Assembly: GCA_036877525.1 (NCBI GenBank)
Contig: JAZGTH010000005.1
Span: forward strand, 5,164,001-5,228,000
DNA length: 64,000 nucleotides
DNA from: Chromobotia macracanthus
Taxonomy: Eukaryota > Chordata > Actinopteri > Cypriniformes > Botiidae
Direction of reading: 5' to 3'
How positions within the stretch are numbered: position 1 is the first letter of the stretch; every line of letters begins with the position of its first letter. Positions 38,001 through 58,100 of this stretch are shown here, piece after piece. Made by a program: the position numbers and the translations under genes. The notes below the pieces were generated by a model that was not told the origin of the DNA, did not search any database, and saw only the letters and a program-made list of their open reading frames with translations.

Positions 38001-39699
38001 AGGGCTCTGAAACCCTTATTGAGGGGCTTGCGAAGGTGGGCCAGCAGGGGCAAGCAGAAGGCCATTGTCTTACCAGAGCCTGTAGGAGCACATGCCAAGA
38101 TCTCCCTCTCCTAAAATGCACAGATCGATGGAGAATCAGGGAAATCAGACACATTTACTGGTTCATATCTGATTCAAAACAAACACTCCGGAAGCCAAGC
38201 ATGACGTACGTGCATCATGAGCGGGACAGCTTGCATCTGAATGGGTGTGGGGGTTTGGAAACCCGCTGCCTTGATGTTCTGAATGATGCGTGGGTCTAAA
38301 TTATACTCTGACTGCAGCTCCTCAAAAGTGGAAACTGGATCCGGAATGTCAGTCCCGTGCACATTTATCCGGTTTTGGTGACGTATTCGATTAACCTAAA
38401 AAAGATATCCACTTTTTTTAGTCAACAATCATGGTTATTTAGTTAGAAGGTGCTCCTGTAGCTCAATTGATTGAGCATTGCATTACCAGCGCAAAGGTCA
38501 TGGGTTCTATTCCCTTTACAGAGGTCACTGTACAAATTATTTGATACAGAATGCTGCAATGGAGCAGTGTTCCATTATATATTCCAGAGGCGTGTTACAA
38601 ACAAGAACATCTCTCTGTACCTTCTCATGATGAAGCTGCTGTAGTCTTTTCAAAGAGGCCTTTTCTTTAGTCTTTGTCTTGGGGTCTTTCGCCTTGTCTT
38701 GTGATGACATCCACTGGATCCCCTCTCTCTCTTTTTGTCCATCACTGCTGGTTTTATCCTCCGTGTCTGCATCCCAACATTGAAGTGAACAAACCACAAA
38801 AGTACAATAAAAATTAGTAACAGATCCAGAAGTTTACAAACCAGCAACACAGCAAGTCGTGCAACTTAGTACTGTAACATTCTCCAGACTGATCTGTCAT
38901 CTACTTCTCTCAAATAATTTCAATGTAAAAAAAAAAATGATTTACCTTTGGCTTTTCTCTTCTGTGGCGTCTCCACTGTCTCATCCACTTTTGTCTTTTT
39001 CCGTTTACAAGAGACCTTCTCTTCATCACTCACGTCGTTCTTCTGCTCTCCGTCATCTTCCTTACTGATCCTGGACTTAAGAGTCTCTCTGCCAAAGAAA
39101 CTAATTCCTGCCAGTGGATCCAAGCTCTCCGTGTTCTCAGATTTCCCTAACTAAGGTAGAAGTTACATGAGAATTAGTATTGCCTTAAACAGCGCATTTT
39201 ATTTAATGCTTTGACAACTGAAGTACATTACAAGACAGCTGTAGTCTAGGTTTTGCAGTAATGTTACTGTAGCTCAATTGGTAGAGCACCCAAACGTTGT
39301 GAGTTCGATTCCTAGGGAACATATGTACTGATAAATTGTAACCTTATAAGTCTATATATACATAATATAAACAAATTGTAAATGTAATAAAACTTACGTT
39401 TTTTTAAAAAAAAACAGAAAATTCAGCTACAGAAAATACATTAGGTTTTGATCTGATTAGCATTAGCATTTCCAGTTACGTTCAATGAGGAATGGAAACA
39501 CATGTTAGCCATGTGGCAGGTTTTCGAGTCGAAATCAATACATTCCTGTAAAGTAGAACAGCAACAGTCTAAAATACATACACTTCACATTGTGTTTTAC
39601 ATCAAATTATACCTTAAACCGCTCTGCATCTTTAGCAAATCTTTTCAGATCAAACTTTGCCCCAGCTCCAAGCTTTCTAAACAAGTCAAACGCGTCCAT
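35098..39699 (-). CDS. ddx52: DEAD-box RNA helicase DDX52 (Rok1 orthologue)
   Basis: Fifteen coding exons in transcript order: 39613-39699, 38946-39150, 38621-38766, 38210-38395, 37967-38110, 37736-37847, 37583-37655, 37200-37403, 36871-36961, 36582-36704, 36260-36410, 36096-36171, 35741-35812, 35446-35544, 35098-35176. They sum to 1848 bp (615 residues; human 599), with all phases closing. It begins MDAFDLFRKLGAGAKFD as in the family. Motifs in order: Q motif region (FQTPTPIQMQAVPLM), Walker A APTGSGKT (about 216-223), PTRELASQ, TTPNRLIYLL, motif II as DESD (325-328, the normal DDX52 variant of DEAD), SAT in FFSATFA, ARGIDFKG, and HRIGRTGRAG. A Lys-rich C-terminal tail follows. Yeast Rok1 acts in the nucleolus on early 18S rRNA processing, and the same role is inferred here. 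Two SINE heads sit in introns. The adjacent hnf1b repeats the human DDX52-HNF1B pairing. Confidence 0.97.
38451..38523 (+). repeat. tRNA-derived SINE head in ddx52 intron 3
   Basis: GTAGCTCAATTGATTGAGCA (A-box region) is followed about 30 bases later by GGGTTCTATTCCC (B-box region). The body after it is unlike a tRNA 3' half, so I call it a SINE remnant. Confidence 0.6.
39261..39340 (+). repeat. tRNA-derived SINE head in ddx52 intron 1
   Basis: GTAGCTCAATTGGTAGAGCA is followed by GAGTTCGATTCCTAGGGAAC. It is the best-preserved A and B boxes of the related copies in this window, but no full cloverleaf can be formed. Confidence 0.6.
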
Positions 39700-40450
39700 C
39701 GCTACAGCGTTAAGACTAGACTAATCGACTAACTCGATCTGAGTTTACGGCTACAGTACGGAAGCGCTCGATTATTACGCCTTTATTCGTCTTTCCTATG
39801 CCATCCACAAGAGTGCGGTGTACAATTGCTAGGTTTTCACTGATGCAATGACCATCTGCTCGATTTATCACACCAACAATAGAAAATAGGTCAGAAATTC
39901 ATAGGTTTTAGTCGGTTGCAAGTAATGTTTATTATTATGGGGATTTGCAAAAGGGAACTGACAACATGCGTATTGAGTTCCTCTAATGCCCGGGGTCTTA
40001 CACTCTGCTCCTGAAGCCCACTCTCTTGCAAAATGTATTTCTTATCTGAGCACACCTGCCTGTGATCATTCAGCCATCCTGTAGACCTTGTTTAGTTGGT
40101 CCAGGTGCGTTTGAATAGGGTTGTAGGTAAACTCTACAGAGGGTCTGTAAGAGCAGGGTTGAATGAGTTCTTATTTGCTTAAAGCTGCAATCCATAACTT
40201 TTGCTATCTATCGCCATCTCGAAAACATAAAGGTAGGGAGATGACACTGTTCTGTTAAATGCTTGCTCAAAAACCGATTTTTGTTCATTTTTAACGGATT
40301 GTACCAATAAATATTAAGAACGTGTATACAGACTTTATGATAATTGCATGAAGCTTGTTTTGTTGGAAAAATGATTTCAGTTATGTTCACATTATATATT
40401 AGTCCAGAATTGTAATTAGCCCATGATATGTTTTCTTTTTGGAATTGTAG
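39700..40450. other. ddx52 promoter/5' UTR side and spacer to the Toll-like receptor locus
   Basis: The first 100 bases right of the ddx52 start hold a few CpGs and should contain its 5' UTR and promoter. Bases 39850-40450 show no coding exon. I did not find the expected signal-peptide exon of the Toll-like receptor here. Confidence 0.5.
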
Positions 40451-42751
40451 GAATTGTATATTGGAAGCAACAAGTTTGAAGTTTTCAACTCGTATGAACT
40501 GTCAACAAAGCCCTTATCACTGACAAGACTTGATTTTTCCAACAACCCTTTAAAAACCTTTAAGCTCACAGAAAATATATTCCCAACTCTCAATCACCTT
40601 GACTTCTCTTTTTGTGGTCAAAATGGAACCCTGGTTTGGAACGTTACAGAAAAGACATGTTTCACTTCAGTGAAAACATTATACTTTATGGATGTTCACG
40701 TCACCCCTGAGTGTAGCTACTGTGCTTCAGAGCTTCAAGGGCTCACTGAATAAAATCAGGGTTAATGGAAATGTCAGGTTTAACAAGATACACCTCCTTC
40801 AGCATGCATGTTCTCCTATGCTGAGAGTTGTGCGACTAAATGGAAATAAAATAACAAACCTCACTGAGCATATGTTTGACCCCTGTTCTCACTTGACAGA
40901 CTTAGACTTAGGTGATAATGAAATATTCCAGTTGTCACCAAGTATATTCAGAAGATTTATGCACCTGAAAAAACTGTATTTGCAAATCAATAAACTAACC
41001 CAAATTACAAGCTCCTTTCAAATGCTCTCGACTCTGGAGTTTCTAGACCTCAGCAGAAACAGCATCAGCAAGCTGGAGTGTTATGATTTTGCCAGTTTAA
41101 CACAGCTAAGAGTTCTGTACTTGTACAGTAGCAAAATCTCACAAATCAGTACCTGTCATTTTAAAGATCTGAAGAGTCTTGAAATCCTCAAGCTTGGAAC
41201 AAACAATCTCTTAACGATTGCAAATGCTTTTAGAAATGGCCCACGTTCCCTCAAGGACCTGCAACTGACTTTTAATAAGCTAAGCATAATCGAACAAGAC
41301 ACTTTTAGAAACTTATCACAACTTAACAATTTGGACATAAAAGACAATTAGAAATTGAAGCCTATGCATTCAGAGGACTGGAAAATCTAACCACTTTGTT
41401 ACTGTCATCAAACAAGATATCAGCAAGAACATTCAGACACCCTAATGTGTTTTCAGGCATGCCCAACCTACAAAGTGTAGAGCTGTTTTCCAATAGCATT
41501 TCATTTACTAATGATACACTGGAAAACCCTCCTTTTAAAGACCTGAAACTTCTTAAAATATTGAGCATACACAGTCAACGTCATGGAATTAACAAAGTGC
41601 CCTCAAATCTGCTTCAGGGTTTATCTTCCTTGGAGATGTTTTATGGTGGAAACATGAATCTTCTCCATCTAAATTCCTGCACATTCATGTTTGGCCCTAA
41701 ACTGTGGTTTCTGGACCTCTCCAAGAATGCTCTCTCAGATGACAACTCCATCTCTGCCGAGCTCTTCCATCCCATCTCAAGGCTAAGCAAACTCATTCTC
41801 TCGAGAACTCAGCTTCATTCGCTGAACTTCCTGTTAAATGCAAATCTCTCTAGACTCAGTTCCTTAATTGCCCAGGGCAATGAGATTGATGCCATAAACA
41901 AAACTTTGATTCAGTCTCTGCCTAGACTGAAAGTCCTTGATGTGCAGCAAAATACTTTTACTTGTGACTGTAACAATGCCTTCTTCATTGACTGGGCCAT
42001 GAACAGTAATTTGACTCAGGTCATTTATTTGAACAAGTACATCTGTAGTTATCCTTCCACTTTACGAGGCACAAGCTTATCCGATTTCAACACTGAGTCC
42101 TGCAATGTGAACATTGACTTCATCTGCTTTCTTGTCAGCAGTATTGTGGTCATTGTCACACTGCTTGTGGCTTTTATCTGGCAGTTTCTACGCTTGCAGA
42201 TGGTTTATGCATATTACCTCCTCCTAGCTTTCCTCTATGACAGCAAGAAGAAGCAGATGATCCACCAAAATGCATTCATGTATGATGCCTTTATTTTCTA
42301 CAACAACCAAGATGAGCTTTGGGTCATGGAGAAACTTCTTCCTGAATTAGAGGGAGAGCAAGGCTGGAGATTGTGCTTGCACCACAGAGACTTTGAACCA
42401 GGAAGACCCATCATGGACAACATCACTGATGAAATATACAGCAGCCGTAAGACCATCTGCCTGATCACCAGAAACTACCTGAAGAGCAACTGGTGTTCCA
42501 GTGAGGTCCAGGTGGCTAGCTTCAGACTCTTTGATGAGCAGAAGGATGTGCTGATCTTGGTCTTCCTAGAGGACATCCCTACACATCAGCTCTCTCCGTA
42601 CCACAGAATGCGAAAACTGGTGAAAAAATGAACCTACCTTCGCTGGCCTAAACCTGGAGAAGATACCAGGATTTTTTGGCAGAAGATGAGAATGGCTTTA
42701 GAAGACAAAGAGGGTCCCAGTTCAGAGAGTCATATTCTTTCCAGGCTTTAA
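40451..42751 (+). pseudogene. Toll-like receptor (TLR11-family type), disrupted by two frame changes and one stop
   Basis: The sequence reads as leucine-rich repeats, an LRR-CT cap (FTCDCNNAFFIDWAM), a transmembrane segment (about 42113-42190) and a TIR domain. The TIR boxes are YDAFIFYNNQDE, RDFEPGRP (BB loop Pro present) and a final FWQKMRMAL. Frame changes: 40451-40753 is open, the homology continues in another frame from about 40700 to 41351 (TAG at 41349-41351), and from about 41345 it returns to the first frame. TGA at 42629-42631 interrupts VKK-TYLRWPKPGEDT, after which the frame runs to TAA at 42749-42751. The first block starts after a tag that could be a splice acceptor, but no signal-peptide exon is visible. 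TIR wording (TICLITRNYLKSNWCSSE, VLILVFLEDIP) is closest in my memory to fish TLR19/20/22-type receptors. Assembly errors could account for the indels. Confidence 0.8.
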
Positions 42752-45750
42752 AACAATATTCTGAGCAAAGATTTTGATTATTCTCATTTATATAATGAAC
42801 CTTTAAAGGTTAATTTGTACCCTTTTCAATTTTTTAAGAATTTAGAATACTCTATTTGTTTATATTTCTTCTGTGTTAAAGAGTGATAGCAGAATTTTTG
42901 AAAACTGTTCTATTGTTTTGGTACATAGAAATTGCATTTCCATGACAATTTCATCAAAATCGCACTCAGTGATGCATTAAAAACAACAGTCAGCATGTTT
43001 TAAAAACTGTCAATGTAAACAAGTTAAAAACTATGAGGTCTCTGTGGGCTGATATCTGGGCCCATATTGAACCCCTTGATAGACATGGGGGTGAAAAGGA
43101 TGAGGAGGTATAACCTCTTACAGCCAGATATATTTTACTGTCTAGTTTAATCAAACCCACATTGTAATTCACTCTATGACTTAAGCCTTAATAGGTCACA
43201 CTGAAAAAGTCACATTACAAAAGGCCACATTACCACCACACATTATAACATTTATCACTTAACATTAAGTTATGGATGAATGAGAAGGGAACAAGAGTAG
43301 ACTCAGCTTTTGTCCCTTTCATTTTGACCTTTAACACCAATGAGTGTCCAGGAGTAGTTGACACAAGATCAATCTGCAGAACAGTTGTGTAGAACATGCC
43401 TTCACCTTGTCCCTTATTGTCCACTTCCCAGCATGTGCCTCACAAAATCCCTTTGCACTCTTCTTATTAGGTTCTTATGCAAATCTGTAATGGTTTCATA
43501 CAATTAATTGTGTTCAGGAGATTCTATCTCATGTGAGGACCTGATCATCCTCAGACATGGAATGTGCCTGCAAGTGCACTTGGCATGATGGAAAGCTGTT
43601 TAAAGGGACAGGTTAGCAAAAATATGTTTGTTTTGACATTATGTACTTGTTGGTAAAGGCACCATTGTTCACTGAAGGAGCTACAACATGAGGGCTTTAG
43701 TAACCTAAGCAGCAGGGCCTCTTTCATCTCAGTCACTGGAGGACATTTATAAGAGAATGTTGCACAAACCACTATATCATTTTAGGCTTGGGATGTTTCT
43801 TTGCATGTATAATTGAACAACTAAAGTCAGGTAATGCACAGTATGTTATTTTAATTTGAATTTTGTCTGACTTTCGATTTGTTTTTTGTTGTCTGTGTAT
43901 ACAGTCTGTTGCATAAATTAGGGCCTACAGTACAGTGGGTCCAAAAAAATGAAATGCATATTTTGCATTTTTCTGATGGAATACATTTTAAATTACAAAT
44001 TCTTGTAAAATTTTAAAGTGAAAAATTTCAGTTCCTGAATTTCTTTAGGATTTTGGATCTTTTAATTTTGGACATTAATTTTAATTTTAGATTTTGGACA
44101 TCTGGACTCCATTGTATCTGAAGTCAAGCAGGGGTCATCTTCACATGGTACAGAATAGCATGACAATACCACATGACAATTACTTTATCATTTGGGGAGG
44201 AAATTATTTTCCTTGTCCAAGGTGTGATCGAAAGTGTTTTATTTTTTTATTGATGTTAGGAAGCACATAAAAAACTCAGTAACTTCAGTTTTATATTTTA
44301 GTTGATTTAGTTTTCATGGAGAATAAACTGCAATTAAATGCCATGCCAAGTCATGTGATGAGAGTTAAGGAAATGACCTCACTTCCTAAAAGTGAATTAT
44401 ACTTGTCCTTTGACCAGTGAAACAACAGAGGAAATAAACCTAATGGGGCATGGAAAACAAAAACACACTTTTATTGCCCATCTCAGTCTCTGCCCCTCTT
44501 TCACACCTTTGTGTTTCTGTTAAGAGTGTAAAAACATTCCAATTCAGTAAGACACACAGAGTCAAAGTGTGGTCCTACGTATATTTATGCTACATAACTG
44601 CTACAAGATACATTACCTTTATCTGTTCATTATTCCACAACTTTTTCTTAAAGAAACAAACTTCCAGAAAAATGATCTTTGCATTAAAGCGGTAGTTCAC
44701 GCAGATATATACATTTGTTATCATTTACTCTTCATCATGTTTTTCCAAAATGTGTATGACTATCTTCTGTAGAACATAACAGGGTGACAGTCACTATTCA
44801 CATTCATTGTATGAATAAATTTCTTCTGTCATTCACAAAAGTCATTCTTGGAAAATGTAAATGATGACAGAATTTTCATAAGTGAATGAACCCTGACCAG
44901 TCCCATCCCAAACTAATACCACATTTAAAAGTTGCTGAGATACTCAGACAAACAGAACACAGTCACAGTTTTACACTTTTAACATAGTTGATATGGCATA
45001 TTAAGCTGGAGAAAAAAATTGAAAAAGACTTTTAAACTATTAACAAAAAATAAACACTACAGCCAGGAGATATCCTTCAAAAATGTATTTATTTTTGAAT
45101 TTACACAAATATAAATATGATTGATTTGATTTCAAAATGTATATAAAAAATAACACAGCATTTTGGCAGTTATACACATTTTCATAACATTAGCTACAAT
45201 GGAGTACAATGTGAAATCAATCCCTGAGAAGCAATTACATCTGTAGTGTTTTAGGGATAAAGTTTATGTGCAAGTCCATGCATTGAAATGGATAAACCAT
45301 CTTCTGTTGTAAAAAATGTGATTATACATGGTTATGTGACACATTTCAAATATATGTGTAAAACAATCTTATCCATGATTTTTTTTGTTTTGCCTGAAAA
45401 GTTGACCTTGTATTTTATAACAAAACATTATATGTGGACGTTATATACAATATACAATTATTGTACAATGTACAATATTGTGGACGTTCCCATCACCCAA
45501 CAATGATTGATGCAAAAACTTTGGCTCAGTATTTCATTTTCTTAGCAAGTTCCACCAGTTTGTTCCATCATCCGCTATGGCTTAGAGGGGAAGTAAATAA
45601 ATCACTGTTCTTCATTGTCATAGAATCCAGAGAGAGGGCCGTTCCTATTGGTTTTCTGTGCTGATGGGTGACCAGAGTAACTGAGGAATGCAGATGTCAG
45701 GCACTGCTGTTGCTAAGCTGCCGTTGAAGTCCTCATTCCAGTGTGTTCCT
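42752..45750. other. Spacer after the Toll-like receptor and hnf1b 3' UTR
   Basis: No coding exon is recognised. A short inverted-repeat element lies at 44684-44894. The hnf1b 3' UTR probably occupies about 45085-45750, because a minus-strand AATAAA (plus TTTATT at 45090-45095) lies there. Around 43935-43980 the phrase CAGTGGGTCCAAAA beside a palindromic ATGCATATTTTGCAT may be another transposon end, which I cannot name. Confidence 0.5.
44684..44894. mobile_element. Short inverted-repeat DNA element, same general family as the one in slc13a2 intron 4
   Basis: It starts TTAAAGCGGTAGTTCACGC and ends AATTTTCATAAGTGAATGAACC, a degenerate inverted copy of TTAAAGGGATAGTTCACCC. The interior TCATTTACTCTTCATCATG and GTGTATGACTATCTTCTG is the usual filling of these cyprinid elements. 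Confidence 0.65.
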
Positions 45751-53176
<7,426 letters not shown>

Positions 53177-53304
53177 GTCAATAAACATCAATCCGGTCTA
53201 GTTGAAAATCCTCGCGGCCTCGGTAAATAGACGTGGGGGAAAGATACAATTTTAAACACAGAAGACTATTGTGTCCTTTAAGCAAAGTTTTGCAGTTGTT
53301 CAGT

Positions 53305-53320
53305 GCAGGTGCGCACCTGC
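53305..53320. promoter_or_regulatory. Perfect palindrome GCAGGTGCGCACCTGC with two E-boxes, upstream of hnf1b
   Basis: It contains CAGGTG and CACCTG back to back, about 130 bases upstream of the hnf1b start codon. CAGGTG/CACCTG is the binding site of Snail/Zeb zinc fingers and some bHLH dimers. A role in hnf1b control is inferred from position only. Confidence 0.45.
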
Positions 53321-54887
53321 TGAAGGAAGTAGTTTCTCGTTCTTGTGGGCGGAGTTCTGGACTTGAATTCATGGTCATTGGCTGTTAGACATTATGCAAA
53401 TAAGGCTTACTCGTTAATGAGTTATGCTAATATAAACGAGACTGTGTAATGATGTTTTATATTATATATATTTGTATATTTGTAATATAGTTATGGGCTG
53501 ATGGTGTACTTAATGGGTTTATTTTATTATAAGTGAAATGTGCAGTTGTTACCTTAAGGATTAATTTGTTGCTAGTACGGTTCTTAAAAATGTAATTGAA
53601 GTACTTTATATGAATAGTAACTATCAATAATACATACTGTTAGCTTGTCATTAGTCTGTATGTATTATGTGTTATATTAACTTTCGATTAGTTACTCGTT
53701 AGTCATTCGTTGCTTGTGAGTATTGACACATTTATTTCCATAACTGATTGACAAATTAATTGAATGTGTACATCTTATCAAGATGTCTGTGGTTATAAAT
53801 TGAAATTCATTTTCCATTACTTACATACCAAGCATATGATTTGAAGTGATTAAATGTTTAGGGCCTTTGTTCTTTCAGTTCTTCACAATTTGTGATGTTC
53901 TGTGAACCCCATGATACCTCTGTTTGGAAACATTCTATTTTCAAATCATATAGAAAATTAAAGCAATGCTTATTGACTTAAATCTGGAATTTTGAGTAAA
54001 ATGTGGCTTCTAAATAAGCAAAAAGCTCATGTTTTATACAATGTACACAATGTATACAATGAATTATAACTAAATAATAACCAGTTATATTACACAATAA
54101 CTTTACAAATGAAGTGTTTTACAGAAGAATGTTGTTTTAAAGTAGGGGTCATTAGGAAGCAGCTATACACTTAGGTCTTAATCCAGTAATTCACAGCCCA
54201 GATTTGCTGCTGGAACAGAATTTTAATGCATTCTGGATTTCAGCATTTCTCACACATTCTGAGGACTGGTCAATACTCAATGATTAACAGCAGTTAATAA
54301 CAAACTTACAGAAATTACATATTTTTTTCCAGGATGTGAAACCGCTTCTGTTGTGAAAGCTGCAGTGGAGTGTGACTGTATCGGATGAATAATTTGTGTG
54401 TTTTTTTACCAGGAGGTAGCACAGGTTATGTGATTCCTCTCTGCTGCAGCTGTGCTGTTTCCTTAACAAAGCCTCTTCCTTGATATTTTTTTTAATGTAG
54501 TTGATTTGCCTGTTGGTTGAGAGCAAAGGGATTCTGTGTGTTACCAGTAAGTCAGTATACCTCACTGTGTTCATCAATATTTAAGATCTGCCTGTTAGTT
54601 TATCTCCTTGTGGCTAAATTGAAATATTTCAGTGCTAAAGCATGGCCTTAGCAACACCAAGGTCATGAGTTTGTTGCCAGAGGACAGACCAAAACTGATC
54701 AAATGTATCTTTAATGCACTGTTGCTTTGAATACACATCCTAAATATTAAGCCATAATAAATACAGTTCATGTTGTCTGTCTGACACACACATTTTAGAC
54801 ATAATGGGCAATCTGAGGAATCAGTGACCAGAAAGATGAGTTCCGGTCAGTAAGCCGGACCTTGACTTGGACTCAAAAGTTCACATA

Positions 54888-55170
54888 AGCACACACACAC
54901 ACACAGTTTATGTTTATATGCTTTGTGGAGACTTTCTATAGACTTAATGACTTGTATACCGTACAAACTGTATATTATATCCCCTAACCCTTGGTCTACC
55001 CCTAAACCTTAGCCTCACAGAAACATTTTAAAACATTGAAACATGTGAACCTTAGCCTCACAGAAACATTGCATTTTTACATTAAAAAAAACAATTTAGT
55101 GTGTTTCATAATCAGTTACCCTTGTGGGGACCACTGACTGGTCATGTAGGTATGTGTGATTTTTACCATC
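54888..55170. repeat. Common teleost dispersed repeat next to a CA run
   Basis: A CA run at about 54891-54905 leads into TTTGTGGAGACTTTCTATAGAC, CCCCTAACCC-type sequence and CTTGTGGGGACCACTGAC. This order is familiar from a widespread fish repeat with a 'TGGGGACTTTCCATAGAC ... TGTGGGGACC' layout. A roughly 30-bp piece (ACCTTAGCCTCACAGAAACATT) is duplicated inside it at about 55008 and 55048. Confidence 0.5.
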
Positions 55171-58100
55171 CTTTAGAAAAAAGAACACACACTCTGAGAT
55201 AGAAAGAAGAATGGAAAGAGCTTTGTCTTTAGAAAAAAAGACTTAAGATTTGGCTTGAAAGCTGATGTCCTGAGACTAGGGTGAGATCCCGAGACATTTA
55301 TTATCTGTCTTTGCAATGAGAGTTCACAGGTGTCACAACATCTTTGTAGATCACCCGGTTAGGCATTAACCTTAGAAGTCTAACATGAGCATGAGCTTCC
55401 ATTTCATGATGATGAGCAATGATTAGCATTGTTTTGTGCTGTGAAACAGAGTCTTGCTGTATAAATATGCACTGCAGTGGTTTTCATGTTTGACATTTCA
55501 AGGATGCAAAATAAAATCCAATTGGGTTTGTAAACTAAAATGCTTGAATATTATCTTACAATGCAGATCTTGCAATTGTCTTTCCATTGTTACTTGGGAG
55601 AACTGACAAGGTTAGATGACAATTGCTTTGTCTAGAGTTATTCACAAATAAAGCTAATTCATGCAAACAATTTATTTCATCATTTATTTTAAAAGTCATT
55701 TATTTTTTGTAATCACAATGAATACAAGTTTTTTAATAATTTTTGCAAGATACTGCTGTTTACAATTTTAGACATCTTTGTTATTGACTCATACATATTA
55801 AAACAGCTTAAAACATCATTAAAACAGACTCATTTGTGAACACTGAATATTGTTCATTTAGTCTAATAAATGTGAGAGTGCTTGAGGCAGACTGAAATTC
55901 ACTGAAGGCTTGCAGCATTTGTCAAAATTAAAGCGACTTAATACATGAGACTCATTTCCTTTAAGGAGGCAGAGGAGCAAATGAGATCAGTTAGAGGAAA
56001 TAAGGAGTTTGAGTGAAGCTACTCTCCCAGAACGCACTGCAGTCCTGAAGCCCCCCGTCAACATGCACTCATACACATACACTTAAACACCTTTGCTACA
56101 GTAACCATAGTACATGCTAAAAATTTTTTGTCTACTATAAAACTGGTAATTTGGTATTAGCCACCACTGTCATCAAAAAACAACAGAACAATTGTGAAAG
56201 GTTACACCATTTGAAGGAGATCCCATATTGTGTAGGCTATGATTATATGATACTATGATTTTACAGTACCAGCTATAACTGAACAACTACAAACATAGTT
56301 TGTTAGTTGTGTTGTCAGCACAGAATATAAACATTCACAAGTCATAGCTCTTATAATTGTAGCACAGTAGAAACCAAGGCCCAGTTTTTTACTACTTTTG
56401 ACCTACATTGTTTGCCAAATCACCTTGTCATTTCATGTAAATTGCACAAATGCCAGGACTATAACACTGTATCTGTGAACAGCTATGATGCTGTACTGTG
56501 GTTTTACAACACAGTAAAGAATTCATAGCCTTTTTATGGATACAATGTTCAACAGAAAACTTTGATGGCTCCTCATGAGAGGTCATTCATCTGAGGAAAA
56601 CTTACACTGTTTTCAGTCCAGTCAGAACATGTGACATGGGCATGGTTGTATGCATAGAAATAAATTGATCAGCAGAGATCAATTTATGGAACACAGGGGA
56701 TTCAACATAACACCATCTCATTTTGTCTTTTACTTATTACTCTGCTGGAGGAACATCAGTCACCCATCCCGTACACTTAGTGATTTAGCTAAATGGTTAA
56801 TCAAGTATTCCTTTACTAATGTGTTGCAAATCTTTAAACCAACAAAACATTATGTTAACACCTCATGTTAACCGTCTTTCTAGACAATAAGTATATAGAA
56901 AGCAATCTGACATAGCCTGGCAAATTTCCAGAATTTACCATAGTAAAAATAAGTATAAAAAACGTAAAGTACAAGTTTTTCGCAATACGTGGATTTTTGT
57001 TTATCAGAAGTTTATTAGAGTTTTGAGGATATTTATACCTAGCCCATCCATATAGGTTGGTTGTGTCTTAATTGTCCCCCCCACACACAATTTCAGTCCC
57101 ACAATGGGAAGAGGAGGGCTTGGGTGAGTGCTCAGGAACAGACATGCTTGAATCAGCATTATAACCCCCAACCTCCCAGTAAGAGGCAAGTGGACTTTGC
57201 CCCACTGAACCTCACGCTCGCTTGATCTGTTCTTTACAGGGATCACACGTTCTGTCCTCATCTTCATCTTGCTTGCACTCCTTCTTCTGCTTTCTCTCAC
57301 ACCTCAGTAACCTTGAGGCCCCGAGAGGGCCAGAGTCGGTCAGGGAATCAAATCAAACTAAAATGATTTTATCACTGCTTTTTAGATGGTGGATTTTCCC
57401 ACCATTTCTTACAATAATAGTATTTCATAAAATTATGAAAAAATAATGAACAGAATTTCTTTGGAAAAAAAGTTTATTTTGAAAAAAAAAACATTGGGGA
57501 AAATGCTTAAGATTTTAAGAGCGTAAGATTTTAATGAAACACCAGGCCTCATGTTTGCTATAAAAGGAAAAAACATATATAGAAAAGACATGCAATGGCC
57601 AGTAAACTTTAAAACTTTTATTTAAAATTTTTATTTTCTATTAATTTTATGTATGCCATTTTTGTAACCCTACTTTGAAACATGGGTTAATACAAAATTA
57701 CACTCTTTGTGTAATCCTTAATTTTCTAGCAAAAAGAATTTAATTAACATCAAAATTAAATGGATTGTTATGGCTATAAATGGGATAAAGGGTTACATTT
57801 ATAATCTTGATGAAGATGATTTGACTTGTGGTTGTTGAAAAGCATTTAGTAAATGTCAAGTAAGCTTCAGATAACACTTGTGATTAGCTTTGTACCCCCA
57901 GTGTAAACCCAGCAGCCCTGACTTATGCATGCCAATCAATTGAAGTAAGCCATTAAACATTAAAATTATTATATATTTCTATTTCTAATTTATTTTTTAA
58001 ACTAAAATTTGAGATAACTATATAGTATGTGAATGTTGCTCTCAATTTAAAATTAATATTACATATCAGGTTATAACAGAACTTGAAAGAAACATGCAAG

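Noticed and set aside
38451..38523. Possible tRNA gene
   Set aside because: Only A- and B-box-like parts are present; no acceptor stem closes and the 3' half is not tRNA-like, so it is a SINE head.
57004..57300. 98-codon minus-strand frame in the hnf1b-dynll2 spacer
   Set aside because: No domain, no splice context that extends it, and Pro/Ser-rich composition like non-coding DNA. Kept out as a gene.
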